Shown: positions 1 to 6,821 of the stretch, in pieces | How the letters are laid out: each line of letters starts with the position of its first letter | Position numbering within the stretch: position 1 is the stretch's first letter | Assembly: GCF_003427025.1 (NCBI RefSeq) | Contig: NZ_QVAI01000035.1 | Coordinates: forward strand, 1 to 35,464 | Length of the DNA: 35,464 nucleotides | Direction of reading: 5' to 3' | Source: Jiangella endophytica | GTDB taxonomy: Bacteria > Actinomycetota > Actinomycetes > Jiangellales > Jiangellaceae | The notes under the pieces: generated by a model | The model's database searches: none | The model's input: the letters and a program-made list of their open reading frames with translations, nothing else | What the model was told of the DNA's origin: nothing | Translations under genes and position numbers: made by a program

Positions 1-34
1 TGTCTCGACTGAGGTCTTCCCGCGGCCCGGCCGA

Positions 35-835
35 TCAGCTCGCTGTCCACGCCGAGCGTCGGTGCAGACCGAACCCCGCCCTGCTCAGATTGGCCGCGCT
101 CACCGACTCGGGGCGGGCCGTCGCCACGGCCAGCGTGCAGCCCGCGTCGGCGGCGAGGCGGCGGCGGTGCCGCAACAGCAGTGACTGGGCGCCCCGGCCC
201 CGGTGCGCCGGCAGCGTCGAGGCGCCGCCGAGCACCGCGACGTCACCGTGGATCGTCATGGCCGCGGCGGCGATCGGGGTCGCTCCCGCCAGGGCCAGGA
301 AGCGCCGCATCACGGGGAGCCGGTGCTCGGCCCGGATGAACGCGGCGACCGCCCCGTCGACCTCGTAACCAGCCAGCAGCACCCGCAGGAACGGGCCCTC
401 CTCGTCCGCATCGACGACGTCGAGACGCGCCCCCGCCGTGGACGCCGGGCGGGCAGCGAGTCGTCTGACGGCCAGGAGGCGATCCCCGGTTCGCGCCAAC
501 CCCGCCGCCGTCAACAGCGCCGCCGCCTCGCCGAGTTCCACCGAGACCACCAGCGTCGGCGCGGCGCCGTTCCAGTCCGGCGCGTGCATGAGGTCGATCG
601 CCGCCGGCACCGTCTCCGGCGTGACCCCGGACACCGTCGACAGGAAGCCGAGCAGCGGATCGGTGGCCGACACGGCCATCAGGCCCGCGTGGTCCCACAC
701 CCGGAAGCGACCCGGCAGCCCTGCATCGATCGCCGCCTCGTGGACCAGCCCCGCTCGGCGATGAAGCGCCCGCTCCGCCCTGCTCACATCCGACGACACG
801 GCTCCAGCATGAGCGCTCTCGGGCTGATGCGCCAA
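35..835 (-). CDS. GNAT family N-acetyltransferase
   Basis: 266 codons if the TTG at 835 is used. The C-terminal half (about residues 137-262) reads as a GNAT domain: the acetyl-CoA pyrophosphate-binding motif is visible as RGRGAQ at residues 212-217, preceded by a beta strand (VAVLGGAS) and followed by a helix and the usual AANLSRAGF motif near the end. The N-terminal about 120 residues form a separate region common in two-domain GNATs and carry no acetyl-CoA motif. The substrate cannot be read from the sequence. The start is uncertain: the TTG has no clear Shine-Dalgarno, and in-frame GTG codons at 799 and 787 are alternatives. It lies 27 bp downstream of the ABM gene on the same strand. Confidence 0.8.
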   Translation of the reverse strand: MAHQPESAHAGAVSSDVSRAERALHRRAGLVHEAAIDAGLPGRFRVWDHAGLMAVSATDPLLGFLSTVSGVTPETVPAAIDLMHAPDWNGAAPTLVVSVELGEAAALLTAAGLARTGDRLLAVRRLAARPASTAGARLDVVDADEEGPFLRVLLAGYEVDGAVAAFIRAEHRLPVMRRFLALAGATPIAAAAMTIHGDVAVLGGASTLPAHRGRGAQSLLLRHRRRLAADAGCTLAVATARPESVSAANLSRAGFGLHRRSAWTAS

Positions 836-862
836 GGTCGGAGGCGGCGGGTGCCGCTCGGC

Positions 863-1147
863 TCAGAAGAGCGGGCCGCCGTCGGTCGCGTCGTAGCGTT
901 TGATCTCCATGTGCTTGGGCTTTTCGGCCTTCGGGGCTCTGGCCTGCTTGCGCCACGTGTTCATCGCGTCGGCGTCGCGCCACACCTCGATGACGTTGAC
1001 GCGTTCGGGATCGACGGAGTCGGCGGTGATGGCCACGTGGATGCATCCGTCGAAGTCGCGGGCGCGCGTGACGAGATCGCGGAAGGTCGCGACGAAGGCG
1101 TCGCGCTGTTCGGCCGCTACGAGCTCATGGCCGGCGATGATGATCAT
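863..1147 (-). CDS. Antibiotic biosynthesis monooxygenase (ABM) domain protein
   Basis: A 94-residue protein matching in length and layout a single ABM (dimeric alpha-beta barrel) domain: a first strand MIIIAGHEL, a helix with FVATFRDLVTRAR, a central DGCIHVAI strand, and VNVIEVWRDADAMNTW, the typical second half. ABM proteins are small cytoplasmic oxygenases or quinol-modifying enzymes; the substrate is unknown here. The ATG at 1147 is preceded by GAGGAG at good spacing. It lies just downstream of a truncated SnoaL-like gene on the same strand, and ABM and SnoaL proteins often occur together, so the two may once have formed an operon. Confidence 0.82.
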   Translation of the reverse strand: MIIIAGHELVAAEQRDAFVATFRDLVTRARDFDGCIHVAITADSVDPERVNVIEVWRDADAMNTWRKQARAPKAEKPKHMEIKRYDATDGGPLF

Positions 1148-1181
1148 GACTCTCCTCGGGATCGATCGGTGGAGTCGCGCA

Positions 1182-1481
1182 TCACGCTTTCACATAGCCG
1201 CGCGCCTCGACGATCCGGCCACCGCGGATCCGGATGAGGTTCACGCCGCGGACGCTGTCCTGCTCGCCGTCGCCCCACTGCAGGAGCCACGGCTGGACGG
1301 CGAGGTCGCCGTGGATCTCCGCCGGTTCCGGCGTGAACCTCAGCGCACGGTTCCCGGCGAGCTCGGACCACCGGGCCAGGCACGCCCGGCCGCCCTCGCG
1401 GCGCACCCCGTCCGGGGCGGGGCCGGAGCCCTCGATGACGCAGTCGTCCGCGATCAGATCGGTCAGCAGCTCAGGATCGTG
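1182..1481 (-). pseudogene. SnoaL-like (NTF2 fold) protein, N-terminally truncated
   Basis: About 100 codons of a SnoaL-like NTF2-fold protein are readable, from HDPELLTDLIADD to the end at GGRIVEARGYVKA. The family is usually about 120-135 residues, so roughly the first 20-25 (the first helix and the start codon) are missing. Upstream in the same frame the reading continues into arginine/proline-rich sequence with no family resemblance and no start codon with a ribosome-binding site. The break is at about 1481, where the tail of a second SnoaL-like copy in another frame abuts it. I call it a remnant, although a low level of product from an upstream GTG cannot be excluded. Confidence 0.7.
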
Positions 1482-1486
1482 CAGAC

Positions 1487-1543
1487 GGCCTCGACGATCA
1501 GGCCGTCGCTCACCCGCAGGAGAGTCACGCCGCGCACCGAGTC
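1487..1543 (-). pseudogene. Tail fragment of a second SnoaL-like gene
   Basis: Nineteen codons, DSVRGVTLLRVSDGLIVEA, closely match the C-terminal strand of the neighbouring SnoaL remnant (DSVRGVNLIRIRGGRIVEA) but lie in another frame and are cut on both sides. It is best read as what is left of a tandem or related copy. Its right-hand edge (upstream on the minus strand) meets the TetR fragment. Confidence 0.65.
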
Positions 1544-1562
1544 GGACAGCGCGGCGCCGAAG

Positions 1563-1819
1563 CGGTACCGCCACGCCCTGGCCGACCCGGACCATCCGGG
1601 GCACGAGGTCACCCGCCGGTACAACGAGCGCGTGCACGACCTCCTCGAGGAGGAACTGCGCCGGCTCGGCCACCCGCGGCCGGCGCACACCGCCGACCAG
1701 CTCGTCGTGCTCGTCAACGGCGCTCTCGCGGTGGGGCCACCCGGCCCGGCACGCACCCGGCCGCGGCGGCTCGCGAACTCGCCGAACTGGTCCTCGGCGA
1801 CCCACGCCGCGACGCCTAG
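1563..1819 (+). pseudogene. TetR-family regulator, C-terminal fragment with a frameshift
   Basis: The plus strand reads as a TetR ligand-domain C-terminus. ALADPDHPGHEVTRRYNERV, then DLLEEELRRLGHPRP and ADQLVVLVNGALAVG lie in one frame; ATRPGTHPAAAARELAELVL and GDPRRDA then follow in another, ending at the TAG at 1817-1819. The frame change falls at the GGGG run near 1735-1738; one extra G there would restore a continuous protein. The DNA-binding N-terminal half is absent. Gene orientation relative to the SnoaL tail is divergent with both 5' ends missing, as expected if one deletion removed the shared promoter region. Confidence 0.7.
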
Positions 1820-1862
1820 ACGCGTGAGTCCCGATCATGGGTGGGGGCAGTGTGCTCGGGAT

Positions 1863-1947
1863 CGCGTACGACGCAAGGCGTTCTCCCGCTCTGCCAGGCA
1901 TGCATGCCTGGTGAGGCACCAGAACGCCTCATGACGGCCCGTCGCCC
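1863..1947. repeat. 54-bp imperfect palindromic repeat, copy A
   Basis: The core spans 1876-1929 and is symmetric about 1902/1903: outer arms AGGCGTTCT and AGAACGCCT (9 bp each), a 9-base unpaired section on each side, and a central perfect 18-bp palindrome CCAGGCATGCATGCCTGG. Flanking similarity to copy B extends to about 1863-1947. It lies between the end of the TetR remnant and the 3' end of the GntR gene, that is, between convergent genes, so it could act as a bidirectional terminator-like hairpin or a REP-type dispersed element. No T-run is present. Confidence 0.85.
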
Positions 1948-2001
1948 CCGCCGGCGGAGCGGAGTGCGGAACCTCACTCGGGCTCGCTCATCCAGCAGCG
2001 C

Positions 2002-2715
2002 TCAGGGCGCGTTGTCGCTCACGCGTTCCTCGATGCCGACGTAGTGCTGGCGGACGGCGTCGCGGGCTCGCTCGGCGTCGCCGCTGAGGACGGCGTCGAT
2101 GATCTCGGCGTGCAGGGCGTGGATCTGCCGGGGATCGCGGCCGTGGACCGGCGGAGCGGCCCGGTTGTAGGCCTGCCAGAACAGGTCGAACAGCTGCAGG
2201 AGCATCTCGTTGCCCAGGTCGGCGAAGAGCAGCCGGTGGAACTCGCGGTCCTGGTCGGCGAAGTCCTCGCCGCGGTCGGCGCGTTCGCCCATGACGGCCA
2301 GGACGTCGCGCAGCGCGGTGATGCGCTCCGGCGTGATCGCCTGCATGGCGTCGGAGATCAGGCCGGCCTCGAGCACCTTGCGCAGTGCGACCAGCTCGCT
2401 GAGCGCGCGGCGCCCCTGCATCAGGCCGTACGGGAGGTTGTCCAGCAGGGGAGTGAAGGAGAAGTCCTTGATGTAGACCCCGCTGCCGCGCCGCGTCTCG
2501 AGGACGCCCGTGGACTCCAGCGCCTTGACCGCTTCGCGCACGGAGTTGCGGCTCACCCCGAACAGCCGGGCCAGCTCGGCCTCGGGCTTGAGCGGGTCGC
2601 CGGGGCGCAGGTCCTGCTTGATGATGTAGTGCCGGATCTCCTCCTGCACGGTCTTGTGCAGTGGGGGAGGCGGCTCCAGGCGTCGGAACGCCGGCCCCTG
2701 CTCTGTGTCGCTCAC
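2002..2715 (-). CDS. GntR-family regulator, FadR/FCD subfamily
   Basis: 237 residues. An N-terminal winged helix (about 20-85) contains EAELARLFGVSRNSVREAVK, the GntR recognition helix, followed by the wing RRGSGVYI. The C-terminal all-helical FCD ligand domain (about 95-230) carries the usual metal-binding positions: DREFH, a His in IHALHAEI and a His in VRQHY. Such proteins repress sugar-acid or organic-acid genes and release DNA on binding a small carboxylate. The start is GTG at 2715 with GAGGG about 10 bases upstream. It lies downstream of a second FadR-type regulator and a dehydratase; the 91-bp gap before it has no clear promoter, so readthrough is possible. Confidence 0.9.
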   Translation of the reverse strand: MSDTEQGPAFRRLEPPPPLHKTVQEEIRHYIIKQDLRPGDPLKPEAELARLFGVSRNSVREAVKALESTGVLETRRGSGVYIKDFSFTPLLDNLPYGLMQGRRALSELVALRKVLEAGLISDAMQAITPERITALRDVLAVMGERADRGEDFADQDREFHRLLFADLGNEMLLQLFDLFWQAYNRAAPPVHGRDPRQIHALHAEIIDAVLSGDAERARDAVRQHYVGIEERVSDNAP

Positions 2716-2806
2716 GTTACGTCCGCCCTCTTGGCTGCGCCGTCAGGGACGATCTTACGGTGTCCGATCTGTAGGATGTCTAAGAGGTTGGGCGGCCTGG
2801 CCGGGC

Positions 2807-3526
2807 TCAGCCGGACGCAAGCAGCCGGCCGCGCGAGTTGGAGAGGTGGACGCGCATCGCGGCGCGCGCGTCCTCAGGGCTGCCGCGCTCGATGGCGTCG
2901 ACGATGTTGCGGTGTTCCATCGCCACCCGGGCCAGGTGCGTGCCGCCGGCGGACCCGCCGCTCATCTCCAGCCGGGCCTGCGGCAGCGCGATCATCACCG
3001 GGCCGAGGGCGTCGAGGACCTGGGCGACGTAGCGGTTGTGGGAGGCGCGCGCCACCGCCCGGTGCAGCGCGACGTCGGCCTCCACCGAGTCGCCGGGGCG
3101 CTGGGAGGCGGACTCGAACTGCTCGAGCTCGGTGTGGAGGCGGGCCAGTTCGTCGTCGGAGCGGACCGCGGCGGCCAGGCCGGCGGCCTCGACCTCGATG
3201 CCGAGCCGGAAGTCCAGGAGCTCGACCATGTCCTCGAGCGTGCGGATCTCGCCGGCGCCGACCTCGAACGGCACCGTCGTGCCGCTGGTCAGCACATGGG
3301 TGCCGCGCCCGTGCTGGGTCTGCACCAGGCCGGCCGCGTTCAGCCGCGACACCGCCTCCCGAACGACCGTGCGGCTGACGCCGTACGTCGCGGCCATCGC
3401 CTCCTCGGTGGGCAGGCGGTCGCCGGGACGCAGGTCGCCGCGGTGGATCTGTTCGGTGACGATGCGCACCAGCTCCTGCGTGAGGTTGCCGGCGGTGGCC
3501 CGGTCGATGGGACGCGCGGTGGTCAT
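2807..3526 (-). CDS. GntR-family regulator, FadR/FCD subfamily (second copy)
   Basis: 239 residues from the ATG at 3526, which overlaps the dehydratase stop codon as ATGA. The winged helix contains LPTEEAMAATYGVSRTVVRE and the wing HGRGTHVL. The FCD domain has metal-site residues in EADVALH, AMEHRNI and MRVHLSN. Translational coupling to the galactarate-dehydratase-like gene makes it the most likely local regulator of the divergent 4710/4885 promoters. It differs clearly from the neighbouring GntR protein, so the pair is not a recent duplication. The effector is probably an aldarate or a keto-deoxy sugar acid (inference from context). Confidence 0.9.
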   Translation of the reverse strand: MTTARPIDRATAGNLTQELVRIVTEQIHRGDLRPGDRLPTEEAMAATYGVSRTVVREAVSRLNAAGLVQTQHGRGTHVLTSGTTVPFEVGAGEIRTLEDMVELLDFRLGIEVEAAGLAAAVRSDDELARLHTELEQFESASQRPGDSVEADVALHRAVARASHNRYVAQVLDALGPVMIALPQARLEMSGGSAGGTHLARVAMEHRNIVDAIERGSPEDARAAMRVHLSNSRGRLLASG

Positions 3527-4710
3527 CGCAACGGCGTCCCGATCGAGCCGAACCCGATCGTGTCGGTGACCCAGCGGCGCGCCTGGTCGGTCGGGGCGAG
3601 GCCGAGACCGGGCCGGGTGGGGACGACCATGCGCCCGTCGCGGGTCTCCATGCGGTGCTGGAACAGCGGGTTGAGCCAGTCGAAGTGCTCCACCCACGTC
3701 TCGCGCGGATACGCGGCCGCCAGATGGATGTGGATCTCCATGGCGAAGTGCGGGGCGAGGTCGACCCCGCTGTGGTCCGCCAGCGTCGCCAGCTGCAGGA
3801 ACGGGGTGATGCCACCGACCCTCGGCGCGTCGGGCTGGATGATGTCCGCCGCCTGGTGCCGGATCAGCTCGTAGTGTTCGGCGACGCTGGTCAGCATCTC
3901 GCCGGTCGCGATGGGGGTGTCCAGTCGCTGCGCCAGCCGGGCGTGACCGGTCGCGTCGTACGCGTCGAGCGGTTCCTCGATCCACTCCAGTCCGTAGCGG
4001 TCCAGGACGCGGCCGATCCGCGCTGCCGTGGCGCGGTCCCACTGCTGGTTGGCGTCGACCATGAGCGGCACGTGCTCACCCAGGTGGTCCCGCACCGCGG
4101 CCACCCGGTCGAGGTCGACGCGGCTGTCGGGATGCCCGACCTTGATCTTGATGCCGCCGATGCCCGCGGCGAGCGACTCGTCGGCGCGCGCCGTGATCGC
4201 GGCGAGGTCGGCATGCAGGAAGCCGCCGGAGGTGTCGTACGTACGCACCGAGTCGCGGTAGGCGCCGAGGAGCTTGGCCAGGGGCAGTCCCGCGCGACGG
4301 GCCTTCAGGTCCCACAGCGCGATGTCGATGGCGGCGATCGCCTGGGTCGCGGCGCCGCTGCGGCCCACCGAGGCGCCGGCCCAGAGCAGTGATGTGTGGA
4401 TGCGGCCGATGTCGCTGGCGTCCTGCCCGAGCGCCGTCTGTGCGACCTCCGCCGCGTGGGCGTACTGGGCGCGTCCACCGGCGCGCTTGGAGTAGCTGAA
4501 CCCGATGCCGTGCTGGTCGCCGGCGGCCACCTCGGCGAACAGGAACACGACCTCGGTCATCGGCCGCTGCCGCCCGGTGAGCACCTTGGCGTCGCTCACC
4601 GGGACCGGCAGCGGCAGGGTCACCGACGTGAGGCGGATGCCGCTCACCGCGGCGTCGCCGGCGACCCGGCCTCCTGCGGCGGGCTCCGGCGGAGCTTCCT
4701 GCTGGGACAT
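3523..4710 (-). CDS. Mandelate racemase/enolase-superfamily dehydratase, talarate/galactarate dehydratase-like
   Basis: 395 residues. It carries all mandelate-racemase-group active-site features: the Lys-x-Lys motif K188/K190 (GIKIKVG), metal ligands D219 (VDAN), E245 (EEP) and E271 (TGE), D294 (QPDAPRVGG) of the His-Asp dyad, H321 (APHFAMEIH) and E341. The spacing between these residues equals, as far as I recall it, that of the characterised L-talarate/galactarate dehydratase, and the length fits (about 398). The expected reaction is dehydration of galactarate or talarate to 5-keto-4-deoxyglucarate. The ATG at 4710 is chosen because GAGGAG lies six bases upstream; an ATG two codons earlier is too close to it. 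It diverges from the uronate locus. Confidence 0.85.
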   Translation of the reverse strand: MSQQEAPPEPAAGGRVAGDAAVSGIRLTSVTLPLPVPVSDAKVLTGRQRPMTEVVFLFAEVAAGDQHGIGFSYSKRAGGRAQYAHAAEVAQTALGQDASDIGRIHTSLLWAGASVGRSGAATQAIAAIDIALWDLKARRAGLPLAKLLGAYRDSVRTYDTSGGFLHADLAAITARADESLAAGIGGIKIKVGHPDSRVDLDRVAAVRDHLGEHVPLMVDANQQWDRATAARIGRVLDRYGLEWIEEPLDAYDATGHARLAQRLDTPIATGEMLTSVAEHYELIRHQAADIIQPDAPRVGGITPFLQLATLADHSGVDLAPHFAMEIHIHLAAAYPRETWVEHFDWLNPLFQHRMETRDGRMVVPTRPGLGLAPTDQARRWVTDTIGFGSIGTPLR

Positions 4711-4738
4711 GCGCATCTCCTCGGGCTCGCGTGCAGAG

Positions 4739-4767
4739 ATAGTATGAATCCGAGAGTCATATGACAA
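4739..4767 (-). promoter_or_regulatory. Candidate promoter of the leftward dehydratase-GntR operon
   Basis: On the minus strand TTGTCA (4762-4767) and TACTAT (4739-4744) are separated by exactly 17 bp, a good sigma-70-type match. The -35 box overlaps a 10-bp perfect palindrome GTCATATGAC (4756-4765), a possible operator. The start codon at 4710 lies about 29 bp downstream of the -10 box. Confidence 0.6.
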
Positions 4768-4792
4768 CTCGTCCTCGAGCGAGTTCCCGGGG

Positions 4793-4821
4793 TTGACGGC
4801 CTGCCCGCCGTATCCTACTGT
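4793..4821 (+). promoter_or_regulatory. Candidate promoter of the rightward uronate operon
   Basis: TTGACG (4793-4798) and TACTGT (4816-4821) are separated by 17 bp. Transcription would start near 4828, inside the first of two operator-like palindromes. This promoter is back-to-back with the leftward one; the two -35 boxes are about 25 bp apart. Confidence 0.6.
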
Positions 4822-4822
4822 C

Positions 4823-4854
4823 TGGACACTGTCCAAGAATATGGACATCGTCCA
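4823..4854. promoter_or_regulatory. Two operator-like palindromes, TGGAC-N3-GTCCA
   Basis: TGGACACTGTCCA (4823-4835) and TGGACATCGTCCA (4842-4854) are two 13-bp sites of the form TGGAC-N3-GTCCA with centres 19 bp apart. They cover the predicted transcription start and leader of the rightward operon, so binding there would repress it. Short two-fold symmetric sites of this size suit dimeric GntR/FadR-type proteins, two of which are encoded next door. Confidence 0.65.
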
Positions 4855-4884
4855 CGTGTGCATCCACCCAAGGAGCGCTCCGGC

Positions 4885-5922
4885 ATGGCTCTCGCCGTCA
4901 CCTACCGAACAGCCCTCACCGCGGACGAGGTCCGGCCGGACGGCCGGTCGACGTACGGTGATCTCCGGCTGGAGCGGCTCACGGACGCCGGGATCTCCTG
5001 GCACGTCCTCGACCGGCACGTCTCGCCGGTGCCGGGCGAGCAGTTGCGGGGCGTGCACAGCGTGGTGGCCATGGCGCACGCGGCCTTCACCGAGGACACC
5101 GTGGCCATGGCCTCCGACCTGCGGCACATCGCCAGGTTCGGCTCCGGCTACGACAACATCGACATCGAGGCGTGCACGCGGGCCGGTGTCGTGGTGACGA
5201 ACACGCCCGACGCGTTGCGCCGCCCGATGGCGTTGGCGTCGCTGACCCTGCTGCTCGCCCTCGCCCACCAGCTGCTGCCCAAGGACCGGCTGGTGCGGAC
5301 GGCTCGCTGGGACCTGGCGGGTGACCATCGCGGCCACGGGCTGGACGGCCGGACGGTCGGCATCGTCGGCTTCGGCGGCATCGGCTCGGAGCTGGCCGCG
5401 ACGCTGGTCGCGCTGGGCGTGGACGTCGTGGGCACGAACCGCAGCGGCACGAGCCGCCGCGCCGACGAGCTCGGCGTGGCGCTGCTGTCGTTGCCCGAGC
5501 TGCTGGCCGTCGCCGACTACGTGGTCGTGTGCGCGCCGCTGACGGAGCAGACCCAAGGCCTCATCGGTGCGGAGCAGCTGGCCGCGATGAAGCCGACCGC
5601 CTATCTGGTCAACGTCGGCCGCGGCAAGGTGGTCGACACCGTGGCGCTGCGGCAGGCGCTGCTCGACGGCGTCATCGCCGGCGCCGGCCTCGACGTCTTC
5701 GATCCCGAGCCACCTGATCGGGTCGACCCGCTGCTGCGCATGGGCAACGTCGTGCTGTCGCCGCACAGCCTCTGCTGGACGGACGCGTTCGTCGACGCGG
5801 TGTCCACCAGCGTCGTGGGAGCGATCATCGACGTCGCGGCGGGGCGGCGACCCCAGCACGTCGTCAACCCCGAGGTCCTCGAGGCCGAACCGTGGAGGTC
5901 GCGTGTCCGCGCCGCGAGCTGA
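4885..5922 (+). CDS. D-isomer-specific 2-hydroxyacid dehydrogenase
   Basis: 345 residues from the ATG at 4885, which has AGGAG nine bases upstream; a GTG 27 bp earlier lacks such a site. The NAD-binding domain has the Rossmann motif GFGGIG (162-167). The catalytic triad of the D-2-hydroxyacid dehydrogenase family is present: R246 (VNVGRG), E275 (DVFDPEP) and H294 (LSPHS). The family interconverts 2-oxo acids and D-2-hydroxy acids with NAD(P)H. In a uronate/aldarate operon it could reduce a keto-acid intermediate or oxidise an aldonate; the exact substrate is unknown. It overlaps the next gene by 20 bp. Confidence 0.9.
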   Translation: MALAVTYRTALTADEVRPDGRSTYGDLRLERLTDAGISWHVLDRHVSPVPGEQLRGVHSVVAMAHAAFTEDTVAMASDLRHIARFGSGYDNIDIEACTRAGVVVTNTPDALRRPMALASLTLLLALAHQLLPKDRLVRTARWDLAGDHRGHGLDGRTVGIVGFGGIGSELAATLVALGVDVVGTNRSGTSRRADELGVALLSLPELLAVADYVVVCAPLTEQTQGLIGAEQLAAMKPTAYLVNVGRGKVVDTVALRQALLDGVIAGAGLDVFDPEPPDRVDPLLRMGNVVLSPHSLCWTDAFVDAVSTSVVGAIIDVAAGRRPQHVVNPEVLEAEPWRSRVRAAS

Positions 5923-6718
5923 GCGACCGGCCGGGCCGGTGCTCGTCACCGGAGCGGCCGGGATGATCGGCGGCTTCATCCGGCCGGCCCTGGAACGCAG
6001 CGGCCGGACGCTGCGCTACTTCGACGTGGAGCCGACGCCGGTCGGGGACCCGGCCGTGGCCGAGGCCGTCGTCGGCAGCGTCGAGGACGTCGACGCGCTC
6101 CGCTCGGCCGTCAAGGGCGCGTCGGCCGTCGTGCACCTGGGCGGCATCCCCAAGGAGGCGCCGTTCCACGCGGTCGTCGCCGTCAACATCGTCGGCACCT
6201 ACAACGTGCTGGAGGCGGCCAGGCTGGAGGGCATCTCCCGGGTCGTGCTCGCCTCCAGCAACCACGTCGCCGGGTTCCACCCGCGCCCCCGCGCCGGCGC
6301 GGCGCCGATGCCGGCCGCCGTCACGCCCCGGCCGGACACGTACTACGCCTGGAGCAAGGCGGCCGCCGAGGTGCTGGGCCGCCTCTACCACGACCGGTTC
6401 GGCATGGACATCGTCGCGATCCGCATCGCCCAGGCGGCGCAGGAGCCGTCGCCGGATCCGCGCGGGCAGGCCATGTGGTTCTCGCCGGACGACAACGCGG
6501 CGCTGATCGAGGCCGCGCTGACCGGTCCGGGCGGCTACCACCTGGTCTGGGGTGTGTCGGACAACGCGACCCGCGGGCTGTCGCTGACGGAGGCCGAACA
6601 CCTCGGCTACCGCTCGATCGACGACTCGGCGGCCTTCACCCCGCAGCTGCGGCCGGACGTCAACGACCGGCTGGGCGGCCTCTTCTGCGAGATTCCCCTC
6701 GGCGAGTGGCGCCGCTGA
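5903..6718 (+). CDS. udh: Uronate-dehydrogenase-like NAD-dependent SDR
   Basis: 271 residues from a GTG at 5903 preceded by GGAGG. An extended-SDR fold is visible: GAAGMIG (17-23) for NAD, a catalytic Ser in ASSNHVAGFHPR (118-126), and Y148/K152 of YAWSK. The SSNHV segment, the Arg in IRIAQ (173) and the MWFSPDD segment follow the pattern of bacterial uronate dehydrogenase, which oxidises galacturonate or glucuronate to the aldarolactone. Its place beside a galactarate-dehydratase-like enzyme and a sugar importer supports this. A related hexose epimerase/dehydrogenase remains possible. Confidence 0.75.
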   Translation: MSAPRAERPAGPVLVTGAAGMIGGFIRPALERSGRTLRYFDVEPTPVGDPAVAEAVVGSVEDVDALRSAVKGASAVVHLGGIPKEAPFHAVVAVNIVGTYNVLEAARLEGISRVVLASSNHVAGFHPRPRAGAAPMPAAVTPRPDTYYAWSKAAAEVLGRLYHDRFGMDIVAIRIAQAAQEPSPDPRGQAMWFSPDDNAALIEAALTGPGGYHLVWGVSDNATRGLSLTEAEHLGYRSIDDSAAFTPQLRPDVNDRLGGLFCEIPLGEWRR

Positions 6719-6770
6719 CTCGCATGGCTCGGCACCATCCACGGACAGCCCATCGGAACGGAGGATCGGA

Positions 6771-6821
6771 ATGGTCACGGAGCCATTCGCGGACCAGGGC
6801 GAGCGGCGGTACCGGCGGTGA
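6771..6821 (+). CDS. Short leader ORF coupled to the permease gene
   Basis: A 16-codon frame, MVTEPFADQGERRYRR, starts with ATG six bases after GGAGG and ends at a TGA (6819-6821) that overlaps the permease GTG as GTGA. The permease GTG has no Shine-Dalgarno of its own, so ribosomes terminating on this leader probably supply its initiation. No protein family is recognisable; its role is probably translational coupling rather than a functional peptide. Confidence 0.5.
   Translation: MVTEPFADQGERRYRR

Noticed and set aside
4793..4816. TTGACG with TATCCT as the promoter of the rightward uronate operon
   Set aside because: The spacer is only 12 bp; TACTGT five bases further on gives 17 bp.
4711..5979. 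N-terminal extension of the talarate-dehydratase-like frame through the intergenic region
   Set aside because: It would cover both promoters and run opposite the 2-hydroxyacid dehydrogenase; the family length and the GAGGAG site fix the start at 4710.
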